From Primula veris (lineage: Eukaryota > Streptophyta > Magnoliopsida > Ericales > Primulaceae), in contig OY821748.1 in assembly GCA_963682055.1 (NCBI GenBank), positions 687,001-751,000 on the forward strand: 64,000 nucleotides of DNA, written 5' to 3'. The notes below the pieces were generated by a model. That model was not told the DNA's origin, did no database searches, and saw only the letters and a program-made list of their open reading frames with translations. Shown here piece after piece: positions 1 through 10,467 of this stretch (position 1 is its first letter; each line of letters begins with the position of its first letter). A program made the position numbers and the translations under genes.

Positions 1-1
1 A

Positions 2-3000
2 TAAAGATATGCAATTTTGCTTTTTACTGAACCAAGAAACAAGATTATTTCCAAAATAAAAACAACCACCAGAAGTACTCTTTCTGTCATCTATGTTTCC
101 TGCCCAATCTGCATCACAGTAGCCACTAAGAAAATGGTTTGTATCTTTAGAATACCATAGGCCTAGATGAGGTGTTCCTTTTACATACCTTAGAATTCTT
201 TTGACAGCTAGAAGATGAGGTTCTAAAGGATTTGCTTGATATCTGGCACAAACTCCTACACTTAAGCAAAGATCTGGTCTACTAGCAGTTAAATACAGCA
301 AACTTCCAATCATGGATCTATAAAGACTGGGACAGATATTTTTACCTTTATCATTTTTGGACAGTTTAAGGGTAGTACTCATAGGGGTTCTCTTCTCTTT
401 ACTCTCACTCAGACCAAACTTTTTAACAAGATTGTCTGCATACTTACTTTGGCACAAAAAAATGCCTTTCTCATTCTGTTTAACTTGCAATCCTAGAAAG
501 TAAGTTAGTTCACCTCCTCCACTCATTTCAAATTCATTCTTCATGTCAGAAATGAATTCTTTTATTCTGTTATTAGAAGTAGAACCAAAAACAATGTCAT
601 CAACATAGATTTGAGCAATTATTATGTCCTTTGTGGTTTTCTTAGTAAACAGAGTTTTATCAACTCCCCCTCTGTTAAAACCTTTTTCAATCAAGTACTT
701 GGTTAATCTATCATACCAAGCTCTAGGAGCTTGTTTTAGACCATACAAGGCCTTTTTCAACAAATAGACATGTTCAGGAAAGTTAGGATCCTCAAATCCC
801 TTAGGTTGACAAACATAAACTTCTTCATTAATCACACCATTCAGAAAAGCACTCTTTATGTCAAGTTGAAACAGTTTAAAATCATACAGACATGCAAGAG
901 ACATCAGCATTCTAATGGATTCAATTCTAGCTACTGGAGCAAAGGTTTCATCAAAGTCAATTCCCTCAATTTGTGTATAACCCTGAGCTACCAACCTAGC
1001 TTTATTCCTGATAATCACTCCATCCTCATCACTTTTATTTCTAAAAATCCATTTAGTTCCTATAACATTTTTATTAGAAGGTCTGGGTACTAAAGTCCAT
1101 ACATCATTTCTCTCAAATTGGGCCAATTCATCCTGCATAGCTAAAATCCATTCACTATCTTCTAGAGCTTCTTTTATATTCTTAGGTTCTAACTGAGAGA
1201 TATAACAAGCAAAGTGAACAACATTATTTCTTTTACCTCTGGTTTTCATACCTGAAGTAACTTCTCCTATGACATTGTCAAGAGAATGATTTTTCTGAGT
1301 CCTTACATAGCGAGGCCTGCTAGTTGACTGAGCATGAGAACTTTCTTCTTCTTCTTCTTCAGATTCAGCAGCATTTTGGGTTTCAACTGTGGTTCCAACC
1401 TCAGTTCCAACCTCAGTTGTAACCTCAGTTGCAACTGGACTTCCAACCACTCTGGGACTTCCAGTTTGTTGTGTTTCTTCTTTCTCTTTTTCTGTAGTCT
1501 CAGCCTGTTCATTATCACCTGTAATCTCATCAACAGTTTTTAGGTCATCAAATAGCACATTATAAGATTCCATAACACAGTTTGTTCTTTGATTGAAGAC
1601 TCTAAATGCTCTACTGTTCTGAGCATAACCAAGAAAAATCCCTTTATCACTTTTAGAGTCAAATTTACCAAGATGCTCTCTATCTCTGAGAATATAGCAA
1701 ACACATCCAAACACTTGAAAATACTTTACATTGGGTTTTCTACCTTTCCATATTTCATAAGCTGTCATGGAAGTACCTTTAGTAATATAAACTCTATTAA
1801 CTATATGACAGGCAGTATTAACAGCTTCAGCCCAAAATCTATTGGCAAGTTTCTTAGAGTTAAGCATTACTCTAGCCATTTCCTGAATGGTTCTATTTTT
1901 CCTTTCAACTATGCCATTTTGCTGTGGAGTCTTAGGAGCAGAGAACTCATGACATATTCCTAAGGAGTTGCAGAATTCTTTAAACCTGATATTTTCAAAT
2001 TCAGTTCCATGATCACTTCTAATCCTAGCAATATTACCACTAGTGGAACCTTTTTCAACTTGCAGTTTTAAGCACAGAGTTTTGAATAGTTCAAAAGTTT
2101 CAGACTTATCCTTTAAGAACACTACCCAAGAGTATCTAGAGAAATCATCTACAACTACTAGAATGTACTTCTTACCACCTATACTGGCAGTTTGCATAGG
2201 ACCCATCAAGTCAATGTGAAGAAGTTCTAAGACTCTTTTAGTGTAGATTAGACTAGTACTTTTGTGTATACTTTTGGTTTGTTTTCCTATAGCACAATCA
2301 CCACAGACACTTTGAGTTTTAGCAATGAGTTTAGGAATTCCTCTTATCAACTCTTTTTTAACAAGCTTATCTAAAGTTTTGTAATTCACATGCCCAAGCC
2401 TTTTATGCCAAATATCTGCATTATTAGTAATAGCTTGATTACACCTACTTTGAGACAATTCTTTTTCAGCTTTTTCAAACACATAGCAACTGTTGGTTGA
2501 TCTAACTCCAGTCATGATTAAATCATTGTTAAGATTAGTAATTAGACACCTTTCTTTGTCAAATTTAACAGTCATTTCATTATCACAGAGTTGACTGATA
2601 CTAATTAGATTAGCTTTTAGACCATCTACAAGAAAAACATCCTCAATATCAGGCATTCCAGGTTTGTTTAAGGTACCTTTACCAATAATTTTACCTGTAT
2701 CTCCTCCTCCAAACACAACAGTGTTACCTGTAAGAATGGTGACATTTTTTAGGAGGCTTGCAGTACCTGTCATATGCTTAGAGCATCCACTGTCAAAATA
2801 CCAATCATTAGAAGTAACAGCATTCAAAGAGTTGATAACAGCTTTGTTGTTAGCAACTAAGATTGCTTTTTCTTTAACTTTCCAAACCCATTTCAAATTT
2901 TTATTGACAGAAGCCAACCAGGTTTTCTGGGAAATGTACTTTCTGTTCCTTTTTAAATAACACTGGACTTCAGAATGACCAGGTTTTTTACAAAAATTGC

Positions 3001-4645
3001 ACAATTTCAACCTAAAGTTATTCAGTTTGTTCATGGTTGCAACTTTGGTTGTAACTGAGCTTCCAACCTTCTTTACATAAACCTGCGTTTTATTCCTGGT
3101 TGCAACTCTGGTTGCAACTGAGCTTCTAACCTTGTGATCAAAATCATGAGTTTTAGCTTTAGCAACAGCTTCAATAAAAGTAGTTTTTCCTGTACTCTTA
3201 CCACCATAGTACCCTAGACCACTGATATCTTTGGATCCTCTAGAATATGACAGCATGTCATCTAATTTATCTGAAGCAGAGACATTCAGCAATTTTATTA
3301 TCTTTTTAGTTTCAGTAAGTTCAGCCAGTTGTAATTTAAGCTTCTCAGTAAGATTTTTGACCTCATCCTTTAGATCAACATTCAGCTTGCTTATGATCAA
3401 ACATTGTTTACTCAGACTTTTATACTTTTCATACAGAACAAGGTATTGCTTAGTAATGTTTTCATCAGAGGGCTCTTCCTCATCACTGCTATATGTTTCA
3501 CATGCAGTTGTAACTGGGGTTGAAACATGCTCACAGTCACTTTCATAAGTAAGTTCTTTTTCAGTGATTATTCCCATGAAATTAACAAAATTTGAACCAT
3601 CCTCTTCATCACTGTTACTCTCAGAATCACTATCACTATGAGTGGTTATATAAGCATTTTTGTTTCTTTTTAAAGTGTTTGCACACTCAGCCTGAATATG
3701 ACCAAAACCTTTACATTCTCTACACTGAATCTCTTTAGATTTGTATTCTTTGTTATCCTTTTCTTTGGAATTCCACTTTCCTGTAGAGTTATTATTGAAT
3801 CTAGACTCTGTCTTAAACTGGTTATCCTTTTTCTGAAAGTTTTTAGATGAACCAGTATCATCCTCCTTTTTCTTATAAAACTTCTTGTACACCTTTTTTG
3901 CAAAGAAAGCTAGTTGTTCTTCATCACTCATTTTATCACAGGTATTAGATTCAGATTTCTTAGCTTGAAATGCTATTCCCTTTTCTGGTCTTTTATGTTT
4001 GAAGAATTTCAGTTCATGTGTACTAAGATTTCCTATGAGTTCTTCAAGTTTAAGATTATCTAAGTCAGTTGATTCTTCAATAGCTGTGACCTTAATTTCA
4101 AACCTTTCTGGGAGTGACCTAAGAGTTTTCTTAACAAGCTTAGCATCACTGTATTTTTCACCTAATGTTCCAGCTTGATGAGCAATGTGGCAGATTCTAC
4201 CATTAAATTGTTCAATGTTTTCATCTTCCTCCATTCTTAAGTTCTCAAATTGGGTAGTTAACTGTTGAAGTTTGAAAGCTTTTACTTTAGTTGTTCCTTC
4301 AAAAGTAACTTGCAAAATATCCCATGCTTCTTTAGCTGTTTCACAATGAGAGATATACCTGAATACGCTGAGAGTTACACCAGCAAAAATCAAGTTTATG
4401 GCTGTTGAGTTGGCACTTGATTTTCTGTCTTCTTCAGCAGACCATCTGTCTTCAGGTAAGAGAATCAGTTCTCCTTCATTATCCATGGTAGTTGGAGCCT
4501 CCCATCCATACATAACAGTCTTCCATGCATGTTCATTCTGCTGTTTGATGAAGGACCTCATTCTAATTTTCCATACTCCATAGTTTACTCCTCCTTCAAG
4601 CAATGGAGGTTTGTTGAAGGCGTTTCCTTCCCTCATTAAGTCCAT
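2..4645 (-). CDS. Ty1/copia gag-pol polyprotein (partial, C-terminus off window)
   Basis: The frame opens at the ATG at 4645-4643 and I read no stop to the left edge, about 1548 codons. Gag comes first, with a CX2CX4HX4C knuckle (CRECKGFGHIQAEC), then a low-complexity acidic stretch and a second knuckle (CNFCKKPGHSEVQC). The aspartic protease motif is DSGCSKHMTG near residue 615. Integrase shows its HHCC zinc region and the D,D,E core, with TPQQNGIVERKNRT. RT carries the catalytic YVDDI (+ strand about 592-607). RNase H is reached (SGYCDADWAG) but cut at WFSKKQNC. The polyprotein packages, processes, integrates and copies the element RNA. Being open throughout, gag-pol may still be functional, but I cannot see its end. 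Confidence 0.9.
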   Translation of the reverse strand, partial: MDLMREGNAFNKPPLLEGGVNYGVWKIRMRSFIKQQNEHAWKTVMYGWEAPTTMDNEGELILLPEDRWSAEEDRKSSANSTAINLIFAGVTLSVFRYISHCETAKEAWDILQVTFEGTTKVKAFKLQQLTTQFENLRMEEDENIEQFNGRICHIAHQAGTLGEKYSDAKLVKKTLRSLPERFEIKVTAIEESTDLDNLKLEELIGNLSTHELKFFKHKRPEKGIAFQAKKSESNTCDKMSDEEQLAFFAKKVYKKFYKKKEDDTGSSKNFQKKDNQFKTESRFNNNSTGKWNSKEKDNKEYKSKEIQCRECKGFGHIQAECANTLKRNKNAYITTHSDSDSESNSDEEDGSNFVNFMGIITEKELTYESDCEHVSTPVTTACETYSSDEEEPSDENITKQYLVLYEKYKSLSKQCLIISKLNVDLKDEVKNLTEKLKLQLAELTETKKIIKLLNVSASDKLDDMLSYSRGSKDISGLGYYGGKSTGKTTFIEAVAKAKTHDFDHKVRSSVATRVATRNKTQVYVKKVGSSVTTKVATMNKLNNFRLKLCNFCKKPGHSEVQCYLKRNRKYISQKTWLASVNKNLKWVWKVKEKAILVANNKAVINSLNAVTSNDWYFDSGCSKHMTGTASLLKNVTILTGNTVVFGGGDTGKIIGKGTLNKPGMPDIEDVFLVDGLKANLISISQLCDNEMTVKFDKERCLITNLNNDLIMTGVRSTNSCYVFEKAEKELSQSRCNQAITNNADIWHKRLGHVNYKTLDKLVKKELIRGIPKLIAKTQSVCGDCAIGKQTKSIHKSTSLIYTKRVLELLHIDLMGPMQTASIGGKKYILVVVDDFSRYSWVVFLKDKSETFELFKTLCLKLQVEKGSTSGNIARIRSDHGTEFENIRFKEFCNSLGICHEFSAPKTPQQNGIVERKNRTIQEMARVMLNSKKLANRFWAEAVNTACHIVNRVYITKGTSMTAYEIWKGRKPNVKYFQVFGCVCYILRDREHLGKFDSKSDKGIFLGYAQNSRAFRVFNQRTNCVMESYNVLFDDLKTVDEITGDNEQAETTEKEKEETQQTGSPRVVGSPVATEVTTEVGTEVGTTVETQNAAESEEEEEESSHAQSTSRPRYVRTQKNHSLDNVIGEVTSGMKTRGKRNNVVHFACYISQLEPKNIKEALEDSEWILAMQDELAQFERNDVWTLVPRPSNKNVIGTKWIFRNKSDEDGVIIRNKARLVAQGYTQIEGIDFDETFAPVARIESIRMLMSLACLYDFKLFQLDIKSAFLNGVINEEVYVCQPKGFEDPNFPEHVYLLKKALYGLKQAPRAWYDRLTKYLIEKGFNRGGVDKTLFTKKTTKDIIIAQIYVDDIVFGSTSNNRIKEFISDMKNEFEMSGGGELTYFLGLQVKQNEKGIFLCQSKYADNLVKKFGLSESKEKRTPMSTTLKLSKNDKGKNICPSLYRSMIGSLLYLTASRPDLCLSVGVCARYQANPLEPHLLAVKRILRYVKGTPHLGLWYSKDTNHFLSGYCDADWAGNIDDRKSTSGGCFYFGNNLVSWFSKKQNCISL

Positions 4646-4690
4646 TGTTACTAGAACACAGGATCCACACTAAGTAAGATCTAGTGTGAA

Positions 4691-4702
4691 GCTCTGATAC
4701 CA
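4691..4702 (-). other. Primer-binding site of element 1
   Basis: On the minus strand this reads TGGTATCAGAGC, complementary to the 3' end of initiator methionine tRNA, the usual primer for plant Ty1/copia reverse transcription. It lies two bases from the end of the LTR. Confidence 0.9.
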
Positions 4703-4704
4703 AT

Positions 4705-5967
4705 TGAAATTCCTATCCGTTGTTCTAGATGCAGTTTTGCAGTAAGGTTCCAAGTGGGGTTGGAACTGCAGTTTGAACCAAGTGTATAAGGTTTCAAGTG
4801 AGGTTGGAACTGCAGTTTGAACCAAGTGTATTAATGGACAGAAACTGTTTTAAAATTAAATGTACTTGGAAATAATTCACACGCACATTTAACAACGGAG
4901 TTCACCTAACTAGGCTACGTCTCCGGGGCACTTACCCAGATTATGATATTATAAAAAGCTTACAATATATGACTCAAGTCTTAATGAAAAACTTAGACTC
5001 CCTCTATGTTTTTCTGCCTATCACTATATTGCTCCTACTCTATAACTATCACTTATAAATCAATGGCATCCCACCATTGTTTTTCTTTTTAAAGCTCACG
5101 TGTATTCTCTCTAGAAAATAAGTTCTTTATAATTTAGAACACACACATTTACAAGCTTAGGTTACTAAGTATATAAACAAGTAAAAACAATCTTCTATCT
5201 TCAATATCTTTTGATTGCTTTTGACTTGGTTGATTAGCTTCAATCTCTCCAAGTATCACGAGATTCTTCAGCATGGATTGACTCTAATCATCTTTGATTA
5301 ATACCTGTTTAGTAACACACTTGAAAGTAGGAGTTAATCTTTTCCTTTGAAATGAAACATATAAAGATATGATCTTTTAAAGATAATATCTTTTCATAAA
5401 CATATGAAACATTTAACTCCACATATCAATCAATCTTTATACATATCTTTACTAAATAATATAAGAATCAAAAGATTGCAACAAGTGATAAGGACAAGCA
5501 TAAGAATAGAGATATATATATTAAAAGGAAACACAACCTTATAAACTAATCTCTTTATATCTTCTATAAAACATCTTTCCTTAACACATTAATATTCTCA
5601 ATAAACACATATACACGTTTAAGACCTTATGAGAATATATCCTACATTCTTTAAAACAAATGATTAGCATCAAACAAGTAGTAATGTAGAATAATGAAAC
5701 AAGACAGAATTCTGTTTTAACAGCAGGTTGAACTGTGGTTGCAACTGAGGTTGCAACTGGTACTTGAAACCTGTCACCACAGGTTGTAACTTAGGTTGCA
5801 ACCAGTACTTGAAACCTAATACAACTAACTTAGTAGGTTGTAACTGAGGTTGCAACTGGTACTTGGAACCTGTCAATCCTGTCTTAGTTATTAATAACAG
5901 TTAGGATTTATTTAGTAAAAACCAATAGACAATTAAAAATATTTAGACCAGAAATCTGGTCCTAACA
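4705..5967 (-). repeat. 5' LTR of element 1
   Basis: The inner end is fixed by the adjacent primer-binding site. The outer end is placed at a minus-strand TGTTAGGACC; another candidate start, TGTTGAGACC, lies near 6227, so the outer limit is uncertain. The LTR contains two copies of a roughly 45-bp unit near 4735-4830 and three copies of a unit built on GTTGCAACTGAGGTTGCAAC near 5725-5875. The second LTR is outside the window. Confidence 0.65.
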
Positions 5968-6657
5968 AAATCAGAATTCCAATTTGAAAAACAGAAACTC
6001 CCCTTCCTAGCAACAGTAAAACTGTAACAAACATACATATATGTAATCAGTAATTAGTTACATAAATCCAAAAATCTTGTTTGTGATACTCTTATATAAG
6101 AAAATTAAGTATCCGGCAAAAGCAGCAACTGAAAATTGAAAACAAATTCAATACTAACGAAGTAACAAACACACAACAGTTTCATAAAAAAAATCAACAA
6201 GCCCAATGGGGGTCTCAACAAAATCACCCTGCTGGACTAAAGCACATCAACATGAAGCTTTCAAGAAGAAATCATATATAAATCTCAACATCCGAATGTC
6301 ATGATATTTTCACACTTGAAGACTCAAACAAAAATCATAAACCATCAGAGAGAAATGAATTCATTGCGGCCTCAGCAATTTCGAGTTGAATCAACCACCG
6401 AAAACAGAGAAAAGCTGCAAATTATTTTAAAGCAGCAAAATACAAAGTCAGACTATTCCATACAGTCATACACAGATCACACACAAACACACACACACAC
6501 ATGTTAGAACACTTTTTTACTCTATGGTTGTAGCAGCTAACACTACTCTATAAAAAAGAAATAGAATTAACAAGGTGTCGTAAATACTTTGAAAATAAGT
6601 GCGGAAATATAAATGAGCACAAGATATACATGGTTTGACGTCTCAATATTTCAGGGT
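5968..6657. other. Gene-free stretch right of element 1
   Basis: AT-rich DNA with a short CA microsatellite near 6480-6500. A GC-richer patch at 6360-6420 has no extended reading frame on either strand. I see no gene. Confidence 0.5.
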
Positions 6658-7105
6658 TTGAACATTTCACTTGATTAAATAGTGTTACCAAGAGACTTTG
6701 GTACTCTATGGTCCATCATAATTAATTATGGCATATCATTTATAAACACACTGCAAATTTTCCAAATTATATTGGTCACTTGTCAAATTCCACCACTAAG
6801 TCTGGTAAGTGGTAGGTATGTTTACAAAGTTTCAATGCAAATGGGTCCAATGACATTGCTGTTAGTTCTGATTCCTCTAAAAAATTATCGTATATCCTCT
6901 GATAGTCAGGGGCGGACCAGGGGTGGTCGGGGTAGCCGTGGTCACCCGGCGGTGATTTTCAATTTTTTTTTATATGTATAATTTAATTTTTTCTAATATA
7001 TATACATTGATGTCCCCCTAATTAAAAAAAAAAAACTGTTGGTGTAGCGACAAAATTGGACTTAAGGTAGTAGAAAATTATAAGTTCAAATCATGTTAGC
7101 TGTTT
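6658..7105. repeat. Direct repeat A (empty-site copy)
   Basis: About 450 bp that recurs at 8549-9198 at high identity, from GAACATTTCA to TTCAAATCATGTTA. It includes a GC-rich patch (GGGGCGGACCAGGGGTGG) typical of degraded plant transposons. It has a single TAA at 6978-6980, where copy B has a MITE inserted. Neither copy has LTR ends or a primer-binding site, so this looks like a local duplication and not a TRIM. Confidence 0.8.
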
Positions 7106-7527
7106 TTTTTTTTAATGCAATCTTACTATGGATATGTGTGTTGGTTTTAACTTTTAAGCAGTTACAAACAGCAACAAAAATGATCAAATATTTGTTTATG
7201 TATTAGATATCCAAAGAAGTTAGTAGAAGCAACAATTAATACTACTTACAATTGTAATGACTAATTATGACCTTTCTTATTTCTTACTCCATTAATGCCA
7301 CAATTTTATTAATGACATCATCTCAGTGAGCACGCATTAATTTAATTATAGTGCCCATTGGTATTGTAATGACTAATTAAATTTTGAGTACGCTAGAGTT
7401 TACTACTATATACTTATACAGTTAACAAATAACAATACAAGTTTAATTTCCAATTTAATTACTTACATTCTTGCATGGGTATTTCAATTTTTTTTTTTTT
7501 TTTGAAGTATCTGATATATGGGCATAA

Positions 7528-7720
7528 CACTACAAAATAATGTTTGATTTATTTAGAGTCAAAAACTATCACAAGTTTGTCCATAATTTAAAAAGTTGTC
7601 ACAAATCTGTCGCAAATTGACTAAACTGTCACAAAGCCGTAACAAAAACTGTCGCTAATAAACTCGTAACAAAAAATACCGTCACTAATACCGTCGCTAC
7701 TTGGTTGTTATTTTTTTTAT
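7528..7720. mobile_element. CACTA-type MITE, right end lost
   Basis: Starts CACTACAAAATAATG and carries the same internal series of CTGTCACAAA / CCGTCGCTAA motifs as the intact copy at 8874-9067. The right terminal inverted repeat is replaced by AT-rich sequence. Confidence 0.7.
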
Positions 7721-8316
7721 ATATATAAGTACGATATACCATTTCGAAATTAATATATTTTAAGTACCGTTGAGTTTTCTAATCTTTAAGTACAGCACGT
7801 CTTCAATACTTTCGGCAGAGTTTTTTCGAGCATGCAAATTATTTTTTTACCACATGTTTAGATTTCAAGTTCACGTCCCATATTATTTTTATTTATTTTT
7901 TTAATTCATTCCACTCAATTTTATTACAAAATAAATAAATATAACATCATTTCATTATATCTCATTACACTTCATTTATCTACAAAATAAATAAATTTAC
8001 TCACTCTATCACACTATTAATTAATACATTCTTCTGTTTTTTTTTTCACTCAAACTAAATACAAATTAAAATATTTTATAATCATAATATTATATCAAGT
8101 TAACACTTTCAATTAATTTATATTTTGCACCTTTTTATTTATTAATTTTATTACTTCCGAGTAAATAATTAAATTGTTCACAAAACCCTACACGTTATTA
8201 TTTTATTCCGCCTTTACCTATTCTAAACAAAGTTGCTACACAACCCACTCCATCTATATTATATTATTTTTTGTCAGCTTTTGTATTTCGTTGTACTTCC
8301 GTGTATATATAGTGAT

Positions 8317-8510
8317 TACTATAAAATAATGTTTGATTTAGTGAGAGTTAAAAGATGTCACAAGCATGTTGCTAATTTAAAAAATTATCACAAATCTGTC
8401 GCAAATTGACTAAACTGTCACAAAACCGTCACAAAAACCGTCGCTAATAAGCTCGTAACAAAAAATACCATCACTAATCCTGTGTTATTTGAGTATTTTT
8501 TTTTATTTTT
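8317..8510. mobile_element. CACTA-type MITE, both termini degraded
   Basis: Internal sequence matches the MITE at 8874-9067 (repeated GTCACAAA and GTCGC motifs), but the left terminus reads ACTATAAAATAATG and the right terminus has lost GTAGTG. Confidence 0.65.
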
Positions 8511-8548
8511 TATTTTTTTTCAGTGGAGCCTCCGTTTTATACTCAAAT

Positions 8549-9198
8549 GGATGGAACATTTCATTTGATTAAATAGTGTTACCAAGAGACTTTGGTACTC
8601 TATGGTCCATCATAATTAATTATGGCATATCATTTATAAACACAGTGCAAATTTTCCAAATTATATTGGTCAATTGTCAAATTCCACCACTGGTAAGTGG
8701 TAGGTATGTTTACAAAGTTTCAATACAAATGGGTCCAATGACATTGATGTTAGTTCTGATTCCTCTCAAAAATTGTCATATAAGCCTCTCATAGTCAGAG
8801 CGGACCCACGGGGTGGTCGGGGTTAGCCGTTGCCACCTGACGGTGATTTTTAATTTTTTTTTTATATGTATAACACTACAAAATAATGTTTGAATTAGTT
8901 ATAGTCAAAAGCTGTCACAATGCTGTCACTAATTTAAAAAACCGTCACAAATCTGTCGCAAATTGACTAAACTGTCACAAATCCATCACAAAAACCGTCG
9001 TTAATAAGCTCGTAACAAAAAATACCGTCACCAATTCCGTCGCTATTTAGGTATTTTTTTTGTAGTGTAATTTAATTTTTTCTAATATATATACATTGAT
9101 GTATCCCTAATTAAAAAAAAAAATTATTGGTGTAGTAGCAAAATTGGATTTAAGGTAGTGGAAGTTTATGAGTTCAAATCATGTTAACTGTTTTTTTC
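8549..9198. repeat. Direct repeat B (MITE-filled copy)
   Basis: Second copy of the repeat at 6658-7105. It is colinear with copy A apart from small indels and the 194-bp MITE plus a duplicated TAA. Confidence 0.8.
8874..9067. mobile_element. Intact CACTA-type MITE (194 bp) with TAA target duplication
   Basis: Termini are CACTACAAAATAATG and TTTTTTTTGTAGTG, flanked by TAA at 8871-8873 and 9068-9070. The 3-bp duplication and CACTA ends are those of En/Spm elements. The interior is a chain of degenerate C(C/T)GTC(A/G)C(A/T)AA motifs like the subterminal transposase sites of CACTA elements. There is no coding capacity, so movement would need transposase supplied in trans. Confidence 0.9.
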
Positions 9199-9990
9199 TA
9201 AAATAAATTTACTTTTAAATTACCAAATTTCGTAAATGACCATTGTATTTTTCCAAACAATATTACTACAAAAATTATTTTATTGCCCAATACCCTTTGT
9301 CTTAACTTTATATTTATTTTATACTATGTTAAACATAAAAAAATCTTTATTTTTGTATTACACCCTATTTATTTTATCTTTTATTCGACATATTTTTTAC
9401 ATCACGACCCTCAAGAAAATCATTCTGGTTCCGCACTAGTCATATAAACATAAAACGTACATTTACAAATACTTTTCTTTTAGATAAAATTTACCCTTGA
9501 ACAAAGTACTTGAGAATTATTGTAAAACACTACGTACCGTGTTTATACTGTCATACCTTATCGCTCTAGGCACATATATATCTTAAATTTTAAATTTAGA
9601 GCTTTTGAATGTATTCAAATTTTGAATTTTTTTTTTAATTTTTTTTTACGTAATTTTGTAGTTTTTTAAATGCTTAAGGACTTTGGTAGCTTAAATTTAA
9701 AGTAAAAATACTAATTTAACTTGTTTTTAAAGTGTAGTTGCTAAAAGATGTTTTTTTTTTTAATGCTTTGAATATCAATGTTGTATTTAACTAGTATGAA
9801 AAAGAGATTGATTAGGTCGTATTGTAAATAAAGAATAAAAGACAAGGGTAAATATGTCATTTATATATTTACGTTATCTTATTTAACAGCAATATGTTGA
9901 AGCGATATGTTGATCGGTTAACGTGTATAAATTGTTAATGTTGAAATATGTGCATGCATTTTATTAACCCATGATAGTTAGGTCTATATT
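9199..9990. other. Gene-free AT-rich stretch
   Basis: Homopolymer-rich, AT-rich DNA without coding-like frames. I see no gene or named element in it. Confidence 0.55.
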
Positions 9991-9999
9991 ATAATTTCC

Positions 10000-10131
10000 G
10001 GAAGCAGAGTATCTGACTCTGAGTCAGGGTTATTTTGCTTCCACAGCCATTGGATCTGTTTAAAAATTTTAACCGTAGCAGATTTAAATAGATTCAAGGG
10101 GGGTTGGAAGCTGAGTAGCTACTCTGCTTCC
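10000..10131. mobile_element. Mutator-like MITE upstream of the TNL gene
   Basis: Terminal inverted repeats GGAAGCAGAGTA / TACTCTGCTTCC bound 132 bp, with a perfect 9-bp duplication ATAATTTCC at 9991-9999 and 10132-10140. A 9-bp duplication points to the Mutator superfamily. It ends 336 bp before the TNL start codon, so it sits in the likely promoter. Confidence 0.9.
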
Positions 10132-10467
10132 ATAATTTCCCTTTTATTAGCACATCCAATTTCAAACTCTGTGTGAAATATTACTTATAAAATTTGGATA
10201 TAGCTAGATCTGGCATTTCAACAGCCTTAAAATATTCACCGCCAACTTACCTAATACCCAAACCCCTTGGATTATGTGCAATTTATTAATACAATGAAGA
10301 AGCATATTTTCACATTGTAAAAAACAAATTCAACTCTTCAAGGTGTGGGTAAAATACAAAAATGATGAGAAAACATCATTTAGCCGGTTAAAAAAAGAGG
10401 AAATATTAGAGTGCTAATTTTGTTAACAATTTTTGAGTCATTCAGATGCTTGTAATTTTGTCGTAAA

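Larger units (their letters stand above)
1..5967 (-). mobile_element. Ty1/copia retrotransposon (Sirevirus-like), 5' part, cut by window edge
   Basis: From right to left this minus-strand element shows a 5' LTR, a primer-binding site complementary to initiator Met-tRNA, and one long gag-pol frame that runs off the left edge. Order protease, integrase, RT, RNase H is that of Ty1/copia. Two zinc knuckles and the long gag suggest the Sirevirus (SIRE/Maximus) lineage; that is inference. The 3' LTR and target duplication lie outside the window. Confidence 0.9.
7106..8548. other. Spacer between direct repeats, gene-free
   Basis: Very AT-rich DNA containing two degraded relatives of the CACTA-type MITE seen at 8874. 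No gene or coding-like frame was seen on either strand. Confidence 0.6.

Noticed and set aside
770..1963. Plus-strand open frames inside element 1
   Set aside because: They are antisense shadows of the long minus-strand gag-pol frame, and none resembles a protein family.
6658..9198. Direct repeats as LTRs of a TRIM element
   Set aside because: No TG/CA ends, primer-binding site, polypurine tract or flanking duplication; a local duplication explains them better.
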